In this document: positions 1-8,095 of the stretch, in pieces
How positions within the stretch are numbered: position 1 is the stretch's first letter
Layout of the letters: each line of letters begins with the position of its first letter
NCBI GenBank assembly: GCA_029240075.1
Contig: JARBTQ010000001.1
Coordinates: forward strand, 62,001-126,000
From: Chlamydiales bacterium
GTDB taxonomy: Bacteria; Chlamydiota; Chlamydiia; Chlamydiales; JARBTQ01
Direction: 5' to 3'
Length of the DNA: 64,000 nt
Translations under genes and position numbers: made by a program
Notes under the pieces: generated by a model
What the model saw: the letters and a program-made list of their open reading frames with translations, nothing else
Told to the model about the DNA's origin: nothing
Database searches by the model: none

Positions 1-39
1 TACTAGTGATAGCTAGGTGTGTTATTTATTTTTTTCCTT

Positions 40-1152
40 TTAAGTCATAAGCAAAGTTGTCGCATTGTTAATGCATTGACTACTCATCAACAAACGCTTT
101 AGTTTATAAGCAAGCTCTTGCTGCGTTCTTAGCTGATTAATCACACGTTTATCCTTTAGAAGTAATTGGGCTATATTCGTATGCGCTCTATCAATTGCAC
201 ATTTGAGAGCAGAATTAGACTTTGCAGAGGGATCAATTCTAACATCTGCCATAAGTTGAGTTACAGCTAATTCATTGCCCAGGTGGCTTGCATAGCGAAT
301 TGCAACATGCTCATTAACAGTTGGATTAACATAATTAGTTTTTAAAAGAAATTCCAGCAAATGACTATCTTTCATCTCAATAGAGTATTTCAGTATATTT
401 TTTTTTAGATCTAAAGGTGATTGAAAATAGCTATTACTCGATTGGCTCTTTTTATCTTCCCCATTAAAACTTTCCTTTTGAAGATTACAGAGAAGCAGCT
501 CAACAATTTCAAAGAAACCTTTTTTAATAATTTTCTCTATAAGCTCCATATCTACAAATGGATTAACTTTGGTGTTACCTAAAAGTTCTTTAACTGTTGA
601 AACATGGTTTTGCTCCATTGCGAGTCTAATCGATTCATTATTTACAGCTGCCGGGTCAACACGAGGATCTTGAAGAAGCTCTTTAACAATACTCACATAT
701 CCATATCGGCTAGCTAAGCGTAAGGCAAAACTATGATTAGCGGAAGGATCGACTCTGGGATCTAACATTAACTCCTTAACGATACTTAACTGCCCATTGT
801 GACTAGCCTCACAGATAGCGGCTTGTGGCATCTTTAAAATGCCAAGCCCTGCTTCAGCTGGATCTAATTGAGAACATTTAAGTAGTCTTTTTAAAGCTTC
901 AAGCTTTCCATCTGCAGCCACCTGTGCTATAGTTCCCTGAGATCGACTAAAATCGAAAGTGTCCCATAAAATTTGCTGTAGGTTTCGATTTAGCAAGCTA
1001 ACCTTACTGAAATCATTACGAGTTAAATAGGAAAATATGTGGGCTATAATTTCATGGGGAAGAGATTCAAAATAATTTGTGTCTTCTTTTGATTCCTGAG
1101 AGGTGTAATGACAAGAAAAAGAATTATATTTTGTAGCAAATGATAACAACAT
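40..1152 (-). CDS. F-box protein with ankyrin-like repeats, probable host-directed effector
   Basis: The 370-residue protein has a clear F-box near its N-terminus (about residues 28-70): an SLPHEIIAHIFSYL motif followed by hydrophobic positions and a Trp. From about residue 75 onward it carries degenerate ankyrin-type helical repeats of roughly 35 residues with the recurring pattern SIVKELLxDPRVDPxA. In eukaryotes the F-box binds Skp1 of SCF ubiquitin ligases and the repeats recruit the substrate; such genes are known in amoeba-associated chlamydiae. Host delivery is inferred. No signal peptide is seen. A strong ribosome site (AAGGAGAG) precedes the ATG on the minus strand. The gene is divergent from the phosphatase at 1476 and lies beside three more F-box genes. 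Confidence 0.85.
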   Translation of the reverse strand: MLLSFATKYNSFSCHYTSQESKEDTNYFESLPHEIIAHIFSYLTRNDFSKVSLLNRNLQQILWDTFDFSRSQGTIAQVAADGKLEALKRLLKCSQLDPAEAGLGILKMPQAAICEASHNGQLSIVKELMLDPRVDPSANHSFALRLASRYGYVSIVKELLQDPRVDPAAVNNESIRLAMEQNHVSTVKELLGNTKVNPFVDMELIEKIIKKGFFEIVELLLCNLQKESFNGEDKKSQSSNSYFQSPLDLKKNILKYSIEMKDSHLLEFLLKTNYVNPTVNEHVAIRYASHLGNELAVTQLMADVRIDPSAKSNSALKCAIDRAHTNIAQLLLKDKRVINQLRTQQELAYKLKRLLMSSQCINNATTLLMT

Positions 1153-1475
1153 ACTCTCCTTTCAAAAATTTAAGGGATCAATAGGAAAATTTAGAATTTG
1201 CATAGCGTGCAAAGGTGCAATACTAAAACATGTTTAATAGAACGCACATTTAAAGCATTACTCAGATAAAGTGCATTTTTTAACACAAAGAGTATATATG
1301 TTCCAGAGACAATAGATTTTTTTTACCGCACTTAGCAAAATAATTATGCAACAGTACCACGGTAATCAAATAATTATCTGTAGACTCCTAAATACGTTCA
1401 TGAAATAATTGTTTTCCGAATAAAAAGGCAATAACATGTAAGTACAACATATTGTACCTAAAGGGAATATAGAGT
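1153..1475. other. Divergent intergenic region
   Basis: This AT-rich gap separates the leftward F-box/ankyrin gene from the rightward phosphatase gene and must hold promoters for both. I see the ribosome sites at each edge but no convincing promoter, RNA gene or repeat in between. Confidence 0.5.
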
Positions 1476-2078
1476 ATGGAAAATGGCAGTGAAATTTACT
1501 TAATAAGACATGGACAAACCGATTGGAATGCGCAAGGGCGACTACAAGGCCATACAGATATCCCTCTCAATAGAGAAGGCATTCTACAGGCTCAAGCTCT
1601 TCGAGATAGATTACAAAATATTAAATTTCGATCTGCCTTTTCTTCAGACTTAACTAGAGCACTGCAAACAGCTGAAATTGTGTTGAATCCTTATGAAATT
1701 CCTATCAAGCAAACCCCAAATCTTAGAGAAAGAAGCTTAGGTAGCTGGGAGGGACGCCTTAAAAAGGAACTTCCCTCTATTAAATTTTCCTCTCAGCAAG
1801 AGTATTTAAATTACAAATGTTGCCCTAAAATGGAAAGCCTTACAGAAACATATCAGCGACTAAAAGAGTTTATTCAGAAAATTCCTGCTGCTACTTTGCA
1901 AGGACCTATTCTATTATCATGTCACGGAGGTATTTTGAGCTCTGTTATGTATCACCTTGAATATTTTCCTGAGATTCGATGGAGTATTGAAAATTGCGCA
2001 TGGATTAAGCTTCAAGCTACAAATCAATCTTTAGAAATTATCTCATTTGAAGGAATTATAGCCCAAAATGTTTGGTAA
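1476..2078 (+). CDS. Histidine phosphatase family protein (phosphoglycerate mutase-like)
   Basis: The 200-residue protein has the RHG catalytic signature near the N-terminus (LIRHGQTDWNAQGRLQGHTD, about residues 9-28). It also has the second conserved histidine in a SCHGG motif near residue 150 and an FSSDLTRALQTAEI segment typical of the cofactor-dependent mutase/phosphatase superfamily. Length and motifs fit small cytoplasmic phosphatases such as alpha-ribazole or broad-specificity phosphatases better than glycolytic GpmA (about 250 residues). The substrate cannot be told from sequence. It stands alone between F-box genes with no obvious functional partner. Confidence 0.9.
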   Translation: MENGSEIYLIRHGQTDWNAQGRLQGHTDIPLNREGILQAQALRDRLQNIKFRSAFSSDLTRALQTAEIVLNPYEIPIKQTPNLRERSLGSWEGRLKKELPSIKFSSQQEYLNYKCCPKMESLTETYQRLKEFIQKIPAATLQGPILLSCHGGILSSVMYHLEYFPEIRWSIENCAWIKLQATNQSLEIISFEGIIAQNVW

Positions 2079-2195
2079 ATTATTTTACTTTCTTTCAATA
2101 AGAGCCTTTTTGAAAGTCAAGAACCATTTGCATATTAAGCACCCATCTTATAAAAGGTTGAGATAAATTTTAATTCATTTAGCTTATCCAATCAT

Positions 2196-3557
2196 ATGTA
2201 CTACACTAACTTTTCTAGTTTACCTAAAGAAATTCTAGGAACCATATTTTCCTATTTGGACTACGAGGATTTAAAAAACAGTTTCAAAGTTTGTAAACAT
2301 TGGAATTCTACTATTAAAGCCCCTACCATATGGAATACCATTCATCCTTTACTAGATAGACAATTTGCTCATAAGAACAATGCAATCAACTACACAACCC
2401 ATAAAAATTGGCAGCAGGGAAATTATGTAAGTAAACAGGAAATAGAAACACGTTATAAATATAAAGTATCCCGTAGTGGAGGCCATACCCATAGCGTAAT
2501 GTATGGAGCTGCTAAAATTTTCAACAATTATCTTATTTTATATGCTCATAGCCTTAATTATTCCTTCTCTTTGTGGAATCTATGTACAGGTAAGCCTATA
2601 CAATATTTTCAAGAACCATTTGATAACAAAAATCATAATACTCCTATCTCCTTTCAAATTAATTTTCCTTATATAGCTGTAGGAGATACAGCAAAAAATA
2701 TTAAAATTTGGGAAGTTGGAAAAAAGAAACGTTTGAGTGTTTTCAAGGCCTCTAAAGAATGCTATAAGGTAAATTTTAATCACCGTTTTGTTGTTGCTAG
2801 CTCTTCACCTCAAGCAAAAAAATGCTATACTTTTATTTTTGATCGACATTCCACGAAATGTATCGAAAAAATTGAATCTAAAACATTTCATCTTAACGAT
2901 AATTGCGTTGATTTAGCAATAATAAGTCAAAATAATTCTTTAGAGAAGATTGAGGTTAAGTGGGTACGTTGGTACGCCCCCCAAACAATGACTATTATCA
3001 AAGAATTTGAATGCTTAGACAGCTCTAACCTTCTCTATAAAATAGAATTTGATAAAGGTTTTTTATGCTATACTCAAATTAAAGCTAATAGCCTTAACGC
3101 TAACTTGACAAGTAGAGTATTTTATCCTAATGGCAAGCAAGCTTTTAGCGGCCAACTCATAACTTCTCATTTTGATTGTCCTACACATATTAGTCGCTCT
3201 TGGTTATTTAAAATTGAAAATCAAAGCTTTACTATTTCAAGTAGAAGTATGAACCTTAATAAATTAGATAAGATTGATAAACGCATTTACGATCTCGAAA
3301 CTGGAAGCCTTATCAATTCATATGTATTTGAGAACACAGAAACTCCACAAGGCTTTAGCCTTTTTGGAGATTGTTTTGATACAGACGAAAATTTTTTAAT
3401 TCTTAACTCTCATCAAGGCTCCTGTACTATATTTAATTTTTGCCCCTTGCCATTAGCTAACACAGCTTTACAAGGAAAAAATGCCTATATAAAGAAAATC
3501 GGCGTAAAGAGCCTTGCTGCAATAAAGAATTTGATAAATCAGCTAAAAGCTGCTTGA
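2196..3557 (+). CDS. F-box protein with WD/propeller-like C-terminal part (tandem paralogue 1)
   Basis: The 453-residue protein opens with an F-box (SLPKEILGTIFSYLDYEDL, then KVCKHWN and a Trp; residues about 7-50). The rest contains blade-like segments ending in aromatic-rich strands such as FSLWNLCTGKP and IKIWEVGKKK, which resemble degenerate WD repeats of a beta-propeller. In eukaryotic FBXW proteins this layout couples Skp1 binding to a substrate-binding propeller. The next two genes have the same architecture, so this is the first of a tandem triplet. Effector function is inferred. Confidence 0.85.
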   Translation: MYYTNFSSLPKEILGTIFSYLDYEDLKNSFKVCKHWNSTIKAPTIWNTIHPLLDRQFAHKNNAINYTTHKNWQQGNYVSKQEIETRYKYKVSRSGGHTHSVMYGAAKIFNNYLILYAHSLNYSFSLWNLCTGKPIQYFQEPFDNKNHNTPISFQINFPYIAVGDTAKNIKIWEVGKKKRLSVFKASKECYKVNFNHRFVVASSSPQAKKCYTFIFDRHSTKCIEKIESKTFHLNDNCVDLAIISQNNSLEKIEVKWVRWYAPQTMTIIKEFECLDSSNLLYKIEFDKGFLCYTQIKANSLNANLTSRVFYPNGKQAFSGQLITSHFDCPTHISRSWLFKIENQSFTISSRSMNLNKLDKIDKRIYDLETGSLINSYVFENTETPQGFSLFGDCFDTDENFLILNSHQGSCTIFNFCPLPLANTALQGKNAYIKKIGVKSLAAIKNLINQLKAA

Positions 3558-3855
3558 ATTCTACTAAAGAGTAGCCTATGGTCACTTTCTTTCATATCGA
3601 CCTTTTCGTATCTAACGGCTTATGGTATAAAGACAAAGGGAAGCTAAATAATAGCTTGCCCTTGCAAATCCCCTCTTGCAAAAAGCAAAACTATAAGAAT
3701 AATTAATACAAAATCATGCAAAAGATCTGAGGTATTTATATATTTCTATTTGAGGCGCTATTTTCCCTCACCACTTTTATGGAGTTAAAGTAAGCTAGCA
3801 ATTTGTTAACTCTTATAGCTCGCCAAAGATTTTATCATAACAATGGGGACTTTAT
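3558..3855. other. Gap between tandem F-box genes
   Basis: About 300 bases between paralogues 1 and 2. I see no reading frame of note, no strong hairpin and no RNA gene. Confidence 0.4.
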
Positions 3856-5166
3856 ATGTTACCAAATAATTTCGCTTATCTTCCAGACCTTTCCTTAGAA
3901 CTTATCTTTTCTTATCTAAACGCAACTGAAATTTCAAATTGCTCTCAGGTATGCAAGCAGTGGCATCATGCTATACAAAGTCCTAGCTTATGGAAGAGGC
4001 TATGTCTACAAGAATCTTTAAACCAACAATTTTATAGCTCTAATTGGAAACTTCATTATGCACGCCATATTAATTGGTCGAATGAGCATTATACAGAAAG
4101 ATCCTCTTTAAACCTGAATTATGCGATTGAAACTAACACAAAGTACCTCTCTATCTATTATGACCATGTTAAAATTTTTGATAATTACTTCATTACCTAC
4201 GGCGACATTCACTACCATTCGTTTGCTCTATGGGACCTTTCTACTCATAGACCATTACAATACTTCCTTATAAAAGGAGTAGGTCAAGGCCTTGTTAGTA
4301 GTATTCAAATGAATTATCCTTATATTGCAACTGGTGACAACAAAGGTAAAATATTTCTTTGGAAAGTTGGGACCTCTAATCCCGTATCATTTTACGAAAT
4401 GAAGGGTGCATGCCAAAAAATTTCTTTTAATGAACAAATTTTGGTTGGGGGAAATTTAAAAAAGGGAACTGCACCTGAAATTTATGTCTTTGATCGTAAA
4501 TCAAAAGACCACATTTCAACCTTATCAGCTCATACTTTTTACATATCTGACAAGTATCTTGACTTTGCTTTTATTAAAAAAGACAGTTGTTTGAAGGAAT
4601 TAGAAATTCGTTGGGAACGATGGCAACTGTCTGGAAAATTAGAACCTATAATGAAAATCAAATTAGACTACAGCTCAGACAACGATAAACATACTATAGA
4701 TTTCGATAAGGGTTTTTTGTACTGTATTCAAACTAATTCTTCGCAAATTACAAAAATTTCCCTATTTGGTCAAAATGGAAAGCTGCTTTTTATTGAAGAT
4801 CCCCTGTCTGTAGCAATCCGTTTTGAAAAAAGTTTTTCGGCTCCTAGGCTTCGAGTATTTGATCACTCCTTTACAGTCTGTTCGAGGCAAAATAAAGATA
4901 CAATTTGCAAAGCTGTTTATAGCAAGGATGGGAAGTTAAATCATTTTTATAAAATTACTGGTAAGAAAGTTGAGGACAAATATTACGAATTAGGAAATGA
5001 TCGTTTTGATACAGATGAAGACCATTTATTAACTCTTAATACCATAGGCAAAGCTACACTGCTCAACTTTAGTCCTCCTACTGTTAAGACTAAGAAACGT
5101 CACATCATAGCAACCTATTTTCACAAGGTATTTAACTCTTTTCATCGATATAATATAGACAATTAG
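3856..5166 (+). CDS. F-box protein with WD/propeller-like C-terminal part (tandem paralogue 2)
   Basis: The 436-residue protein starts with an F-box (YLPDLSLELIFSYLNATEIS, QVCKQWHHAI, a Trp near residue 50). It continues with propeller-like blades, including FALWDLSTHRPLQYF and IFLWKVGTSNP, at positions equivalent to those of the 2196 and 5251 genes. A late GNDRFDTDEDHLLTLN segment is shared with paralogue 1 (GDCFDTDENFLILN). The paralogy is clear but the sequences have diverged a good deal, more in the propeller than in the F-box, as expected if substrate choice is what varies. Confidence 0.85.
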   Translation: MLPNNFAYLPDLSLELIFSYLNATEISNCSQVCKQWHHAIQSPSLWKRLCLQESLNQQFYSSNWKLHYARHINWSNEHYTERSSLNLNYAIETNTKYLSIYYDHVKIFDNYFITYGDIHYHSFALWDLSTHRPLQYFLIKGVGQGLVSSIQMNYPYIATGDNKGKIFLWKVGTSNPVSFYEMKGACQKISFNEQILVGGNLKKGTAPEIYVFDRKSKDHISTLSAHTFYISDKYLDFAFIKKDSCLKELEIRWERWQLSGKLEPIMKIKLDYSSDNDKHTIDFDKGFLYCIQTNSSQITKISLFGQNGKLLFIEDPLSVAIRFEKSFSAPRLRVFDHSFTVCSRQNKDTICKAVYSKDGKLNHFYKITGKKVEDKYYELGNDRFDTDEDHLLTLNTIGKATLLNFSPPTVKTKKRHIIATYFHKVFNSFHRYNIDN

Positions 5167-5250
5167 AGATTAACCAAATTGAATTATTGATTTAAAAATA
5201 AATATCAATTACAATGTAAATCATTTTAATAAAAAAATCAAATAATTGAT

Positions 5251-6654
5251 ATGAATTCAAACAATTTTTCACTTCTTCCCAAAGAGATATTAGGACAAAT
5301 ATTTTCCTATCTTGATCATAAAGATTTGATGCAAGCAACACAAGTATGTCAAAAATGGTTTCAAGCGGCAAATGACCCTTCTACTTGGAAACTCTTATGT
5401 ATTCAAGAATCCTTAGATAAACAATTTAGCTCAGAAAGTTGGAAAGGGGTTTATATAGGTTCTAAGAATCTTCGAAAGGGTGTACCTACGACTAAACTTT
5501 TTCTAGAAAATAGCTTTGAAATTTATCATAAATTTTCCCTTTCTAGCATTAAAGAAAAGAGATCATTTGCTGCTAATAGAATCTTTGACAAGTACCTTCT
5601 CATGCATGGTATCTTGGACCATCCTGCTTTTGCTCTAGTAGATCTTCAAACGGGGAAGATACTACAGGTTTTTAATCCAACTTGTAATACAGATAAGGTA
5701 AAAGCCTCTCAGTGCTTTCAAGTAAAATACCCTTACATCACAAGTGGAGGCTATCTAAACCAAATAACACTTTGGGAAGTGGGTACAAAAAAAAGCGTTT
5801 CTTATAAACTAGAACAAAATTGCCAAAAGGTTGATTTTAATAACAATGTCATAATTGGTGGATGTTTTGAAAAACAAGAGCATTCAATAACTTATATTTT
5901 TAACCGAGCATCACAGCAATTAATTTCAAAAATAGAATCGCATGCGTTTAGTTTATCTGAATCATACCTAGATTTAGCAAAAGTCAATTCTGTGGTCCCT
6001 GCAGATCAATTTAAAATAAATTGGGAACGTTGCTCACTTGATTCCTTAGAAAAGGAGTTAATGGGGGAAATAACAATCTCTTCCTCTTTAAATTATGAGG
6101 ACTATGAAATAGATTTTAGGAATAATCTATTGTATTTAACAAAAAAATTAACTACTGGATACGAAATTAGGTTCTTTCAGATAGATTTTGAAAGAAAATT
6201 TGAACAAAATAAAATTTTAATAGAGTTTCCAGAGGATCAGTTTAGCTTAGGTTTTGATGCTAAAAAACATTTTAGGATAGAAAGTCAGTCATTCACCACT
6301 TTATTTCTACTTCAAGATACTCTTAATGATTCGTATAAACTACAAAAAAATATTTACGATTTGAAATCAGCAAATTTAGTTAATACTTATGAGATCTCTT
6401 TAAAGGAAAAAAATGAACTTCAAGAAATCTTATGGCCTACGGAATTTGATAGCAATCAACTCTATTTCAGTATTTCTAGATCATTTAAGAAAAATTTAAA
6501 TGAACAAACTTCATATTTAAACCGCTGTGTAGTCTATTGCTTTGACCCTTATGCAATCTCTAAAAAGAGTGATGATTCTGCAACACATAACCGCAAGATG
6601 GATAGACTGCCAAAACCTATTCGATGGATCTACAATAAGTTTGGTTATTCTTAA
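5251..6654 (+). CDS. F-box protein with WD/propeller-like C-terminal part (tandem paralogue 3)
   Basis: The 467-residue protein has an F-box (LLPKEILGQIFSYLDHKDLM, QVCQKWFQAA, STWKLL) in its first 50 residues. Blade-like repeats follow, such as ALVDLQTGKILQVF and ITLWEVGTKKS, colinear with the two genes upstream. It lies only 84 bases after paralogue 2, which suggests tandem duplication and possibly co-transcription. It converges on the NYN-domain gene. Confidence 0.85.
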   Translation: MNSNNFSLLPKEILGQIFSYLDHKDLMQATQVCQKWFQAANDPSTWKLLCIQESLDKQFSSESWKGVYIGSKNLRKGVPTTKLFLENSFEIYHKFSLSSIKEKRSFAANRIFDKYLLMHGILDHPAFALVDLQTGKILQVFNPTCNTDKVKASQCFQVKYPYITSGGYLNQITLWEVGTKKSVSYKLEQNCQKVDFNNNVIIGGCFEKQEHSITYIFNRASQQLISKIESHAFSLSESYLDLAKVNSVVPADQFKINWERCSLDSLEKELMGEITISSSLNYEDYEIDFRNNLLYLTKKLTTGYEIRFFQIDFERKFEQNKILIEFPEDQFSLGFDAKKHFRIESQSFTTLFLLQDTLNDSYKLQKNIYDLKSANLVNTYEISLKEKNELQEILWPTEFDSNQLYFSISRSFKKNLNEQTSYLNRCVVYCFDPYAISKKSDDSATHNRKMDRLPKPIRWIYNKFGYS

Positions 6655-6703
6655 ATGAATATAGTCATAAATTGATAGCATACCACTGCAATTGAATGAT
6701 TTT

Positions 6704-7390
6704 TTATAAATCATCCAAATTATTTTGTTCGAAAAGTAATAGCCAACGCTGCTCTTCTGGACCGAGACGTTTTGCCTCTTCAAGAGTTGAGGCTTTAGTT
6801 TTAGCACTTATTTTACTTTTTCGACCTAACTGGGCAACTTGAATCTGGTCCGGTTTAAAGTTGTACTCTTGTTTCTCCCCTATTTCTAAACGCTCTTCAA
6901 AGATTTCATGATAATAGTCGTAATCGGAATACGCAACTACAGATGGAGCCCTTTCCTGAAAATCTAAAGCTTTTCTTTTTCTAGCAGCACGACGATAAAC
7001 CTGCGTTAGCCAGTCATAAAAATCATCGACACGCAGCACACATGCACCTAACGAGTGACTTTTATTAAGGAGCTCTCGGTCATTAGTGATCATAGTATAA
7101 TGCTGAGGGTGGGTGACTTTCTGTAATAGAGTTATAAAATAGTCATCCGCTGAAGTACCCAAGGGGGTAAAGATGAGATCTAGACCTTGAAAATGGGAAC
7201 GGGAAAAATTATCAAATTCATCAGCTCCATCAAAAACTAAGGTGAGATTAAGTTCTAATAAGGTGACTTTATCACTTAACTCATGAATAAGTTTATTGCG
7301 TACAGTATGGAGGTCACGTATCTTTTTATAAGTACGAAAGGTTGGATTAAGGCGAAAAAGAAGGTTATACCCATCAACATAATATTTCAT
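6704..7390 (-). CDS. NYN/YacP-type RNase-like protein
   Basis: The 228-residue protein begins MKYYVDGYNLLFRL, the classic start of the NYN (Nedd4-BP1, YacP nuclease) fold. It has further acidic clusters in VFDGADEF, GTSADDYFITLL and MITNDRELL that match the metal-binding aspartates of this PIN-related nuclease family. YacP/Rae1 proteins cut RNA, in some bacteria on the ribosome. The C-terminal 90 residues are basic and unassigned. Its start overlaps the end of rdgB by 17 bases on the same strand, so the two are probably co-transcribed and translationally coupled. Confidence 0.8.
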   Translation of the reverse strand: MKYYVDGYNLLFRLNPTFRTYKKIRDLHTVRNKLIHELSDKVTLLELNLTLVFDGADEFDNFSRSHFQGLDLIFTPLGTSADDYFITLLQKVTHPQHYTMITNDRELLNKSHSLGACVLRVDDFYDWLTQVYRRAARKRKALDFQERAPSVVAYSDYDYYHEIFEERLEIGEKQEYNFKPDQIQVAQLGRKSKISAKTKASTLEEAKRLGPEEQRWLLLFEQNNLDDL

Positions 7391-7991
7391 TAGGCCTAAG
7401 TGTCTCTAAGATATGTAACAAGCTGTCAATCGCCTTGCGACGGTGTGAAATTCTACTCTTTGTATTTTCGTCAATTTCACCAAAAGTATGATGATAACCT
7501 TCTTTGATAAACAAAGAATCGTAACCAAAGCCCTGACTACCTTTTTCTTCATTTGCAACAGTACCTAAGCAAGTTCCTTTTGCAAGCTTTATTTTACCAT
7601 TAGGAAAAGCTAAAGCTAAACAGCACTCAAAATAGGCATAACGTTGCTCCTCATCTTTCAAATGAGACATTTCTCCTAGCAATTTAGCACGATTATCCTT
7701 GTCAGTCGCGTGTAGTCCTGCATAACGAGCAGAATAAATACCAGGAGCTCCGTTTAAAGCCGGGACAATCAATCCAGAGTCATCAGCTAAAGTAAGGCAA
7801 TTGGTAGCTTTAGCAATATGTTGTGCTTTAAGTTTTGCATTTTCTTCAAAAGAATTTCCTATTTCTTCTGGCATTTTGCAATCAGCAAATGCATGGAGAG
7901 ACAAAATATCAAATTGTGGCAAATGCTTCAACATGGTTCGAAATTCACGCAACTTATGTGTATTGTGAGTTGCGATAACTAATTTAATCAT
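7374..7991 (-). CDS. rdgB: Non-canonical purine NTP pyrophosphatase (RdgB/HAM1)
   Basis: The 205-residue protein matches the RdgB/HAM1 family in length and motifs: ATHNTHKLREF at the N-terminus (triphosphate binding), LADDSGLIVPALNGAPGIYS with the catalytic aspartates, and GFGYDSLF plus SHRRKA near the C-terminus (base recognition). It hydrolyses dITP, ITP and XTP to the monophosphates and so keeps deaminated purines out of nucleic acids. It is the upstream partner of the overlapping NYN gene on the minus strand. Confidence 0.95.
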   Translation of the reverse strand: MIKLVIATHNTHKLREFRTMLKHLPQFDILSLHAFADCKMPEEIGNSFEENAKLKAQHIAKATNCLTLADDSGLIVPALNGAPGIYSARYAGLHATDKDNRAKLLGEMSHLKDEEQRYAYFECCLALAFPNGKIKLAKGTCLGTVANEEKGSQGFGYDSLFIKEGYHHTFGEIDENTKSRISHRRKAIDSLLHILETLRPNEILC

Positions 7992-8028
7992 GTTTCTCCT
8001 GAGAAGGGAAATTTTTAAGAAAAATAAT

Positions 8029-8071
8029 CCGTTTAGAAGCTTTCCCTATCCTAAAGGAGCTTACTAAACGG
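8029..8071 (-). terminator. Rho-independent terminator of the greA gene
   Basis: Reading the minus strand downstream of the greA stop, CCGTTTAGTAAGCTCC pairs with GGAAAGCTTCTAAACGG and is followed by ATTATTTTTCTT. The long stem and T-rich tail fit an intrinsic terminator separating greA from rdgB. Confidence 0.8.
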
Positions 8072-8095
8072 AAAGGATTTTTTTAAGCAAAACTC

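Noticed and set aside
6517-6807. 96-residue minus-strand frame across the F-box/NYN junction
   Set aside because: Overlaps two well-supported genes in other frames and shows no domain.
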